Shown one piece after another: positions 7,073-13,800 of a DNA stretch of 14,749 bases. The notes beneath the pieces were generated by a model. It searched no databases, was not told the DNA's origin, and saw only the letters and a program-made list of their open reading frames with translations. Origin of the DNA: JBHIBR01 sp046759145 [NCBI: Nitrospinota bacterium] (lineage in GTDB: Bacteria > UBA8248); contig JBHIBR010000007.1 of NCBI GenBank assembly GCA_046759145.1, positions 1-14,749 of the forward strand, written 5' to 3'. Both the position numbers and the translations under genes were made by a program. Every line of letters begins with the position of its first letter. Position 1 is the stretch's first letter.

Positions 7073-8599
7073 ATGGAAGCCCTGGACCTCCTCGCCCTCG
7101 GATTCGCCGAGCTCCTCCATCCCGAGCGCCTGGTCTTCATGCTGGTGGGCGTGGTCCTGGGGCTCGTCATCGGGGCCATCCCCGGGGTGGGGGGCACTAC
7201 GGGCGTCGCCATCCTCCTGCCGATGACGGTTTTCCTGGACCCCGCCGCCGGCCTCATCATGTTGGGCGGGATCTACTGGGGTTCCATCTTTGGCGGTTCG
7301 GTCAGCTCCATCCTGTTCGCCGTCCCGGGCAACCCGTGGTCTGTGGCGACCATGTTCGACGGACGGCCCCTGGCCAAGCAGGGGCGGGCCAGCCTGGCCT
7401 TGTCGGCGGCCTTCTCGGTCTCCTTCGTGAGCGCCATCGTGGCCTCCTTGTTGTTCACCTTCTTGGCCGTGCCCTTCGCAGAGCTGGCGCTCCGGTTCGG
7501 GCCGCCGGAGCTGTTCGGCGTCCTCCTGATCGCCTACGGCACTTTCGTCGGGCTGGGCGGGTCCCCGGCCAAGGCCCTGGTCATGATGGCCGCCGGATTT
7601 CTCCTCTCGGCGGTGGGCTTGGACGTCGTGACCGGCGACCCCCGCCTCACCTTCGGGACCATCACCCTCCTCCAGGGGTTCCACTTCGTCCCGGTCACGA
7701 TCGGCCTCTACGGTGTCGGGGAGGTGCTCTACAACGCCACCGAGCGCTACAAGCTCAAGATCGAGGAGTTGACCGCCGCCGCCAAGCTGGGGTTTGAAGA
7801 CCTCTGGGAGAGCGTCCGCTGGATCTGGAGGCGGAGGGGCCTAACCTCCTTCTGCACCGTGCTGGGGTTCATCGTGGGCATCCTGCCCGGTGTGGGGGCT
7901 ACGCCCGCCTCCTTCATCGCCTACGGCACGGCCCGACGAACATCGAAAACTCCGGAGAGCTTCGGAAAGGGCGCCCTCGAAGGGGTCATCGCCCCGGAGG
8001 CGGCCAACAACGCGGCCGCCACGGGCGCCATTCTCCCCATGCTGGTCCTGGGCGTGCCCGGCTCGCCCACCGCGGCCATCATGATGGCGGGCGTCTTCAT
8101 GTGGGGCTTGCTGCCGGGCCCCCGCCTCTTCACCGAGAACCCGCAGTTCGTCTGGGCGTTTGTGGCGAGCCTCTATGTGGCCAACCTGGTCGCGTTTGCC
8201 ATCAGCATCTCCGCCACGCCGCTCCTGGCGGCCATCCTGAGGACGCCCTACGCCTTGCTCGCACCCATCATCGTGGTCCTCTGCGTGGTGGGGTCCTACG
8301 CGATTCAGACCTCCTTGCTCGATGTCTGGCTTGTGCTCATCTTCGGCGTCTTGGGGTTCACCCTGCGCAAACTCGATTACCCTCTCGCTCCGCTGGTGGT
8401 GGCCCTGGTGCTGGGGGACCGGACCGAGACGACCTTGCGACAGAGCCTCATCATGAGCGACGGCTCCCTGGGGATCTTCTTCACCCGCCCCATCGCTGCG
8501 CCCCTCACCATCGCCGCCCTAGTTCTGTTCGCGCTGCCCCTCATCCAGATGGTGGCCCGCCGGGTGCGGTCGGGGCGTGTAGCGGTGACCGAAGGGTGA
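7073..8599 (+). CDS. tctA: TctA large transmembrane subunit of the tripartite tricarboxylate transporter
   Basis: Large permease subunit, 508 residues, standard for TctA, with about a dozen hydrophobic segments; it moves the carboxylate using an ion gradient. Two homologous halves are visible: IGAIPGVGG (33-41) followed by GIYWGSIFGGSVSSILFAVPG (from about 66), and GILPGVGA (269-276) followed by APEAANNAAATGAILPML (307-324). The paired P-G-V-G motifs and the EAANNA box are family hallmarks. The start ATG at 7073 is seven bases after the tctB stop, with a weak AGAGAA ribosome site. It is the last gene of tctCBA; a 366-nt non-coding gap follows. No TctDE-type two-component regulator is present nearby. 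Confidence 0.95.
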   Translation: MEALDLLALGFAELLHPERLVFMLVGVVLGLVIGAIPGVGGTTGVAILLPMTVFLDPAAGLIMLGGIYWGSIFGGSVSSILFAVPGNPWSVATMFDGRPLAKQGRASLALSAAFSVSFVSAIVASLLFTFLAVPFAELALRFGPPELFGVLLIAYGTFVGLGGSPAKALVMMAAGFLLSAVGLDVVTGDPRLTFGTITLLQGFHFVPVTIGLYGVGEVLYNATERYKLKIEELTAAAKLGFEDLWESVRWIWRRRGLTSFCTVLGFIVGILPGVGATPASFIAYGTARRTSKTPESFGKGALEGVIAPEAANNAAATGAILPMLVLGVPGSPTAAIMMAGVFMWGLLPGPRLFTENPQFVWAFVASLYVANLVAFAISISATPLLAAILRTPYALLAPIIVVLCVVGSYAIQTSLLDVWLVLIFGVLGFTLRKLDYPLAPLVVALVLGDRTETTLRQSLIMSDGSLGIFFTRPIAAPLTIAALVLFALPLIQMVARRVRSGRVAVTEG

Positions 8600-8747
8600 C
8601 GCCGGGGGCCGCCGTCGCTCGCATTGTCGGCGGTGGCTCTGTCAGCCGAAAGGGAGATCTTTGGTTTGCCTCCAGAACTCGGAGTGCGCGCTTAGACGTC
8701 CTCGCGCCCTCCCTGTCGTCGGCCGCGGAGAAGCGGGGCGGTGTCGG

Positions 8748-8773
8748 CTCCCCTCCCACACCTGGAGGGGGAG
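8748..8773. repeat. GC-rich palindromic hairpin downstream of tctA
   Basis: CTCCCCTCC (8748-8756) can pair with GGAGGGGGAG (8764-8773) with one bulged G, around a loop of seven bases. It resembles the CCCTC/GAGGG palindromes scattered between genes in many GC-rich genomes. There is no T-run, so it is not a classical intrinsic terminator, though it could still protect or end the tctCBA transcript. Copy number elsewhere in the genome is unknown. Confidence 0.4.
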
Positions 8774-8897
8774 AGGGACTCGCATAGGCCACGGGCTTCC
8801 CTATCCACTTCCTCTCGCCCATGTGCTCGCGGGCGACCTGGCCCTCGATGCCGGCCACCCACACTCCCTGAGGGCCTCGGCAGCAGAGAGGGACGCC

Positions 8898-8927
8898 TTG
8901 TCAAAGGGGAAGGGGGCGGCTTAAAAG
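8898..8927 (+). promoter_or_regulatory. Candidate promoter for the acyl-CoA carboxylase operon
   Basis: TTGTCA (8898-8903, 5/6 to consensus) is followed after 18 nt by TAAAAG (8922-8927, 4/6), inside a short AT-richer patch. Transcription would begin near 8934, about 30 nt before the ATG at 8966. This supports that start over any upstream extension. Confidence 0.42.
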
Positions 8928-8965
8928 AATTTAGAGTGAACGCCTTTGCCCCTTCGGGAGGCCTC

Positions 8966-10573
8966 ATGCCCGTCTTGCCCACCCGGGTCAAGCCCCGCGA
9001 CCCCGAGTTCCGGGAGAATGCCCGCCACTACCGGGCTCTCGTGGCCGACTTGCGGGAGAAGCTCGCTCAGGTCAAGGCGGGCGGGGGGGAGGCCGCCGTG
9101 GCGCGCCATCGGGCCCGGGGGAAGCTCCTCCCCCGGGAGCGCGTGGAGCGCCTCCTCGACCCCGGCACCCCTTTCCTGGAGCTGAGCCCCCTGGCCGCAC
9201 TGGGCCTCTACGACGGGCAGGCACCCGGGGCGGGCCTCATCACGGGCATCGGCTCGGTGGGGGGCCAGGAGGTGGTCGTGGTGGCCAACGACGCCACCGT
9301 GAAGGGCGGCACCTACTTCCCCCTCACCGTCAAGAAGCACCTCCGCGCCCAGGAAGTCGCCTGGGAGAACCGCCTCCCCTGCATCTACCTGGTGGACTCG
9401 GGAGGGGCCTTCCTGCCCATGCAGGATGAGGTCTTCCCCGACCGCGACCACTTCGGGCGCATCTTTTACAACCAGGCGCGGATGTCGGCCGAGGGCATCC
9501 CCCAGGTGGCGGTGGTCCTGGGGAGCTGCACCGCGGGGGGAGCCTACGTGCCCGCCATGTGCGATGAGTCGGTCATCGTCCGGGGCCAGGGGACCATCTT
9601 CCTCGGGGGCCCGCCCCTGGTGAAGGCGGCCACGGGGGAGGAGGTGGACGCCGAGTCCCTGGGAGGGGCGGATGTCCACTGCCGCACCTCGGGGGTGGCA
9701 GACCACATGGCCGAGGACGACGCCGACGCCCTCGAGATCGCCCGCCGCCTCGTGGCGAACCTGAACCGCCAGAAAACCTTCCCCTGCCCCGTGCGGACCC
9801 CCGAGGAGCCTCGCTACGACCCGGAGGAGCTATATGGAATCTTGCCCCGGGATCTGCGTCAGCCCTTCGAGGTCCGCGAGGTCATCGCCCGCCTTGTGGA
9901 CGGGAGCCGGCTGGAGGAGTTCAAGTCCCTCTACGGGACCACCCTGGTGTGCGGCTTCGCCCACCTGATGGGGTTCCCCGTCGGCATCCTGGCGAACAAC
10001 GGCATCCTCTTCTCAGAGAGCGCCCTCAAGGGGACCCACTTCATCCTCCTCTGCGCCCAGCGGAGGATCCCCCTCCTCTTCCTCCAGAACATCACCGGCT
10101 TCATGGTGGGGCGCGAGTACGAGGCCCGGGGGATCGCCAAAGACGGCGCCAAGATGGTGATGGCGGTGGCCAACGCCCCCGTCCCGAAGTTCACCGTGAT
10201 CGTCGGGGGCTCCTTCGGGGCGGGCAACTACGGCATGTGCGGGCGCGCCTACGGCCCCCGGTTCCTCTGGATGTGGCCCGGGGCGCGCATCTCGGTGATG
10301 GGAGGGGAGCAGGCGGCGGGGGTGCTCGCTACCGTCCAGCGCGGGGCCCGGGAGGCCCGCGGGGAGCGCTGGGAGGAGGGAGAAGAGCGCTCCTTCCGGG
10401 AGGAGATCGTCCGGGAGTATGAGGCCCAGGGGCACCCCTACTACAGCACCGCCCGCCTCTGGGACGACGGCGTCCTGGACCCTCTGGAGACGCGCATGGC
10501 GCTCGGGCTGGCCATCTCCGCCTCCTTCAACGCCCCCGTCCCGGGTGCTCGCTTCGGGGTGTTTCGGATGTAG
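8966..10573 (+). CDS. mccB: Acyl-CoA carboxylase carboxyltransferase (beta) subunit, 3-methylcrotonyl-CoA carboxylase type
   Basis: Carboxyltransferase that moves CO2 from carboxybiotin to an acyl-CoA, probably 3-methylcrotonyl-CoA in leucine degradation; cytoplasmic. The 535 residues match the family length. MCC-type landmarks are [21 protein letters not shown] (from 144), [11 protein letters not shown] (188-198), [16 protein letters not shown] (212-227), [22 protein letters not shown] (from 375), [20 protein letters not shown] (414-433) and the C-terminal [15 protein letters not shown]. The [14 protein letters not shown] segment and the C-terminus favour methylcrotonyl- or geranyl-CoA carboxylases over propionyl- or acetyl-CoA carboxylases. 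Start: the ATG at 8966 has GGGAGG (8956-8961) four bases upstream, and the N-terminus then fits the family; the frame is open from 8741 but the extra residues are meaningless. Geranyl-CoA or another branched acyl-CoA remains possible as substrate. Confidence 0.92.
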   Translation: MPVLPTRVKPRDPEFRENARHYRALVADLREKLAQVKAGGGEAAVARHRARGKLLPRERVERLLDPGTPFLELSPLAALGLYDGQAPGAGLITGIGSVGGQEVVVVANDATVKGGTYFPLTVKKHLRAQEVAWENRLPCIYLVDSGGAFLPMQDEVFPDRDHFGRIFYNQARMSAEGIPQVAVVLGSCTAGGAYVPAMCDESVIVRGQGTIFLGGPPLVKAATGEEVDAESLGGADVHCRTSGVADHMAEDDADALEIARRLVANLNRQKTFPCPVRTPEEPRYDPEELYGILPRDLRQPFEVREVIARLVDGSRLEEFKSLYGTTLVCGFAHLMGFPVGILANNGILFSESALKGTHFILLCAQRRIPLLFLQNITGFMVGREYEARGIAKDGAKMVMAVANAPVPKFTVIVGGSFGAGNYGMCGRAYGPRFLWMWPGARISVMGGEQAAGVLATVQRGAREARGERWEEGEERSFREEIVREYEAQGHPYYSTARLWDDGVLDPLETRMALGLAISASFNAPVPGARFGVFRM

Positions 10574-10653
10574 GACGCTCGCCTTCTGCGCTTTCGCCCC
10601 GGGCGTGGCGCAAGCGAGGGAGCGGGCGCGCGCCTGCGGGCCCGCTGCGGGCC

Positions 10654-12168
10654 ATGTTCCGAAAGCTGCTCATCGCGAACCGGGGGGAGGTGGCGCTGCG
10701 GGTGATCCGGGCCTGCCGCCTGCTCGGCGTCTCCCCGGTCGCAGTCTGCTCGGATGCCGACCGGGCTTCCCCGCACGTACGCCTCGCCGACGAGGTCTAC
10801 CCCCTCGGCGGCTCTTCGCCTGAGGAGAGCTACCTCTGCGCCGAGCGGATCCTCGAGGCGGCGGCGCGCTGCGGGGCGGAGGCCATCCACCCCGGATACG
10901 GCTTTTTGGCCGAGAGCGAGGACTTCGCCCGCCGCTGCGCCGAGGCGGGCCTCGCCTTCGTCGGACCCTCGGCCGAGGTCCTGAGGCTTGTGGGCAACAA
11001 GGTGGCGGCCCGGGAGGCCGCCCGGGCGGCCCGGGTGCCCTGCATCCCCGGCTACGAGGGGGGGGATGATGGGGAGGCCCTGGTGCAGGCGGCGGAGCGG
11101 CTCGGCTACCCTGTCCTCATCAAGGCCGCCCGGGGGGGCGGCGGCCGCGGGATGCGCCGGGCGGAGGACGCCGCCTCCCTTCGCGACGCTCTGCCGGGCG
11201 CCCGGCACGAGGCTCGCCTCGCCTTCGGTGAGGGACGGCTCTATCTCGAGAAGCTCCTGGAGCGCCCCCGCCACATCGAGGTCCAACTCCTGGGCGATGG
11301 GCGTGGGGGCGCCGTACACCTGCTGGAGCGCGAGTGCTCCCTCCAGCGCCGCCACCAGAAGGTGGTGGAGGAGTGCCCGGCCCCCGGGCTGGGCGAGGGG
11401 CTGCGGGGCCGGCTGCGCCGGGCGGCCCTGAAGCTCGCGCGGGCGGTGGGCTACGGGGGCGCGGGAACGGCGGAGTTTCTCGTGACCGAAGAGGGCAGCT
11501 TCTATTTCCTCGAGGTGAACGCCCGCCTCCAGGTGGAGCACCCGGTGAGCGAGATGGTGACGGGGGTGGACATCGTGGCCTGGCAGCTTCGCCTCGCCGC
11601 GGGAGAGCCCCTGAGCCTCCGGCAGCAGGAGGTGCGCCCCCGGGGCCACTCCGTGGAGGCCCGCCTCTACGCCGAGGACCCGGAGCGGGATTTCCTCCCG
11701 CAGAGCGGGCGTGTGGGGGAACTCCGCCTTCCCTCAGGCCCGGGGGTGCGCGTAGAGACAGCCCTCGAGGCTGGGGCGCAGGTGAGCCCCCACTATGACC
11801 CGCTCCTGGCGAAGGTGGTGGCATGGGGAGAGGGCCGGGAAGAGGCCCGCCGGAGACTCGCCGCTGCGCTCGATGAGCTGGTCCTCACGGGCATCACGAC
11901 AAACCTGGAGCTCCTCCGCCGAGCCGTCCGTGACCCCGACTTTGCCGCGGGGCATGTGCACACTGCCTCCCTCGAGCGCATCCTCGAAGGCCTGCGGCAG
12001 GGAGCCGGCGAGCCTCCCGATGAGGCGATCCTGGCCGCTGCCCTCGTCGAGGGCCGCGGGGAGGGAGGTCCCCCTCCCGGCGCTCCGGGCGCTTCCGGGG
12101 GCGCGGTTCCTCCTAGCTCCTACGACCCCTGGCGCCAGGGAGGGCCCTGGCGCATCGGCGGACGCTGA
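10654..12168 (+). CDS. Biotin carboxylase (N-terminal part of a split acyl-CoA carboxylase alpha subunit)
   Basis: ATP-dependent carboxylation of biotin on the carrier protein; 504 residues. Biotin-carboxylase N-domain: MFRKLLIANRGEVALRVIRA (1-20) and HPGYGFLAE (79-87). ATP-grasp: Gly-rich KAARGGGGRGMR (157-168), HIEVQLLGD (207-215), and FLEVNARLQVEHPVSE (285-300) with metal and catalytic residues. C-domain: GHSVEARLYAEDP (331-343) and SPHYDPLLAKV (378-388). A lone biotin carboxylase ends near residue 450; this one continues and stops in DPWRQGGPWRIGGR, a motif that begins the BT linker domain in fused MCC/PCC alpha chains. The missing BT and carrier domains lie in the next ORF, in another frame. 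No Shine-Dalgarno is visible before the ATG, which nevertheless fits the family N-terminus exactly. The gene is 80 nt after mccB. Confidence 0.93.
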   Translation: MFRKLLIANRGEVALRVIRACRLLGVSPVAVCSDADRASPHVRLADEVYPLGGSSPEESYLCAERILEAAARCGAEAIHPGYGFLAESEDFARRCAEAGLAFVGPSAEVLRLVGNKVAAREAARAARVPCIPGYEGGDDGEALVQAAERLGYPVLIKAARGGGGRGMRRAEDAASLRDALPGARHEARLAFGEGRLYLEKLLERPRHIEVQLLGDGRGGAVHLLERECSLQRRHQKVVEECPAPGLGEGLRGRLRRAALKLARAVGYGGAGTAEFLVTEEGSFYFLEVNARLQVEHPVSEMVTGVDIVAWQLRLAAGEPLSLRQQEVRPRGHSVEARLYAEDPERDFLPQSGRVGELRLPSGPGVRVETALEAGAQVSPHYDPLLAKVVAWGEGREEARRRLAAALDELVLTGITTNLELLRRAVRDPDFAAGHVHTASLERILEGLRQGAGEPPDEAILAAALVEGRGEGGPPPGAPGASGGAVPPSSYDPWRQGGPWRIGGR

Positions 12169-12179
12169 GAGGGCGGCCG

Positions 12180-12719
12180 GTGGCTCGGCGTCTGCGGTTC
12201 CTCGCTGCTGGAGGGGAGCGAGAGGTCGAGGTCCGGCGGAGCGGGACGGAATTCCGCGCTCGTCTGGGCGGGCGTGAGGTGGCCGGGAGTGTGCTCTGGG
12301 AGGGCGGGGAGGAGGTCGCTTTCGAGGTCGGAGGCCGAGTGGTGCGCGCTCGGGTGGAGAGGCGAGGAGAGGAGCGCCGCATCCGCCTGGGGGGGGAGAG
12401 CTACCGGTTAAAAGTTCCTGGTGAGAGCGCACGAGGGGAGGGGTTGCTCTCCGTCCCGGGGGCGGGGACCCTCACGAGCTCCCTTCCGGGAAGGGTGGTG
12501 GAAGTGCGGGTGCGGGAGGAGCAGGTGGTCGAGGCGGGGGCCATCTTGTTGGTGGTGGAGGCAATGAAGATGGAGCATTTCTTCCGGGCCGAGGCACCCG
12601 GCCGGGTGGTGAGGCTTCATGTGAGCGCGGGCGACGACGTCACCCCCGGGGATCCCCTGATTGAGCTGGCTCCGCCCGCGGAGGCCCGTGAGTCGGCCCC
12701 GCCGGAAGGCGGGGATTAG
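12180..12719 (+). CDS. BT-domain and biotin carboxyl carrier protein (C-terminal part of a split alpha subunit)
   Basis: Carries the biotin that shuttles between biotin carboxylase and carboxyltransferase; 179 residues. Residues about 1-80 are beta-rich (RRLRFLAAGGEREVEVRRSG and repeats of charged strands), matching the BT linker that holds alpha and beta subunits together in MCC/PCC. Residues about 92-165 are a biotinyl/lipoyl domain with EAMKMEHFF; Lys130 is the biotinylation site. The GTG at 12180 is preceded by GAGAGG (12167-12172) seven bases upstream, so independent translation is plausible. The frame differs from the biotin carboxylase ORF (a -1 shift joins them) and is open from 12117, overlapping the end of that ORF. 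Either a natural gene split or a frameshift/sequencing error; the domains themselves look intact. Confidence 0.88.
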   Translation: MARRLRFLAAGGEREVEVRRSGTEFRARLGGREVAGSVLWEGGEEVAFEVGGRVVRARVERRGEERRIRLGGESYRLKVPGESARGEGLLSVPGAGTLTSSLPGRVVEVRVREEQVVEAGAILLVVEAMKMEHFFRAEAPGRVVRLHVSAGDDVTPGDPLIELAPPAEARESAPPEGGD

Positions 12720-12731
12720 AGGAGGACCCTC

Positions 12732-13655
12732 ATGCTTCCCCTCCGGACGCTGCTCTTCGCGCCGGGCAACCGACCCCGCATGCTCGCCAAGGTGGGGAAG
12801 TGCGGGGCGGATGCGGTGGTGCTCGACCTCGAGGACGCCGTCCCCCACGGCGAGAAGGAAGGGGCGCGCCCCCGGGTCCGCGAGGCGGCAGAGCGAATCT
12901 GGGAGGAGGACCGCTGCCCCGTCTACGTGCGCATCAACCCGCTTGGGGCCAGCAGCCCCTTCTCTGTCGCCTGCGGCGCCGAAGACCTGGAGGGCATCGT
13001 GGCCCCCGGGCTCTTCGGCGTAGTCCTCCCCAAGGCGGAGGGGCCCGAGGAAGTGAAGGTGGCCGACCGGCTGCTCTCGGACCTCGAGCGGGAGCGGGGG
13101 TTGCCCCTGGGCGGGGTGGAGCTGGCCGCGATCGTCGAGACGGCACGGGGAGTGCGGGAGGTCGAAAGGACCGCGGCGGCGGGCCTGGAGCGAAGGACCC
13201 TGCGGCTCAGCTTCGGGGCGGGGGACTTCACCAACGACCTCGGGGTCGCCTGGACGCGGGTGGAGTGGGAGCTCTTCTACGCCCGCTCTCGCATCGCCGT
13301 GGCCGCGCGGGCTGCGGGCCTCGAGGCGCCCCTGGACTCGGTGTTCTTTGACCTCGAGGACGAGGAGGGCCTCCTCGCCAGCGCCTGTGTGGCCAAGGGA
13401 CTTGGCTTCCAGGGCAAGTACTGCATCCACCCCAAGCAGGTGAAACCGGTGAACCGGGTCTTTACCCCAACGCTGGAGGAGGTGGCGGCTGCCCGCCGGG
13501 TGGCCGAGGCCTTCCGGGAGGCGGAGGCGCGCGGGGAGGCGTCCGTGGTGGTGGACGGCCGGATGGTGGACTACCCCGTGGTGGACCGGGCGAAGAAGAC
13601 CCTTGAGGTGGCGGAGGCCATCGCGAGGCGGGAGGGAGGCGGTGGGAGGCAGTGA
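12732..13655 (+). CDS. CitE/HpcH-family CoA-ester lyase
   Basis: HpcH/HpaI aldolase/citrate lyase beta-like TIM-barrel enzyme, 307 residues, which cleaves (or condenses) 3-hydroxyacyl-CoA type esters in an Mg2+-dependent reaction. Signatures are LRTLLFAPGNRPRMLAKV (4-21), DAVVLDLEDAVP (27-38), YVRINP with Arg67, IVETARGV with Glu136 (metal ligand), LSFGAGDFTNDLG with Asp165 (metal ligand), and GKYCIHPKQV (228-237). Known relatives act on malyl-CoA, citramalyl-CoA or citryl groups; the substrate here cannot be told. GAGGAGG-like sequence (12718-12724) gives a good ribosome site for the ATG at 12732. It is 12 nt after the biotin carrier gene, so it is cotranscribed with the carboxylase, which suggests it acts on a product of that pathway. 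A stand-alone lyase rather than a citrate-lyase complex is likely, as no citD/citF is present. Confidence 0.9.
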   Translation: MLPLRTLLFAPGNRPRMLAKVGKCGADAVVLDLEDAVPHGEKEGARPRVREAAERIWEEDRCPVYVRINPLGASSPFSVACGAEDLEGIVAPGLFGVVLPKAEGPEEVKVADRLLSDLERERGLPLGGVELAAIVETARGVREVERTAAAGLERRTLRLSFGAGDFTNDLGVAWTRVEWELFYARSRIAVAARAAGLEAPLDSVFFDLEDEEGLLASACVAKGLGFQGKYCIHPKQVKPVNRVFTPTLEEVAAARRVAEAFREAEARGEASVVVDGRMVDYPVVDRAKKTLEVAEAIARREGGGGRQ

Positions 13656-13800
13656 GAGCAAATGAGTCCATTTCGGTCCCTTTGCGGGAGGGGGTTCCTC
13701 TGGTAGTTTGAAAAGAGGGAGATGGATCGCGCGTGGGCCGAATGGAGCGCTGGCCTGCGGGTTTGCGGAGGAGTCCTTTCCAGGGGGTACGAAGAATCCC

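Larger units (their letters stand above)
8600..8965. other. Non-coding gap between tctA and the carboxylase operon
   Basis: 366 nt. I see no credible protein: the + strand frame that joins this stretch to the carboxylase gene from 8741 gives low-complexity Arg/Pro/Ser sequence with no family signal. The gap holds a GC hairpin (8748-8773) and, near its 3' end, an AT-richer patch with a candidate promoter (8898-8927). No tRNA or known RNA element was recognised. Confidence 0.6.

Noticed and set aside
8741-8965. N-terminal extension of the carboxyltransferase by 75 residues
   Set aside because: No family similarity, Arg/Pro-rich, includes the hairpin and lies upstream of or across the candidate promoter; the ATG at 8966 has a good ribosome site and fits the family.
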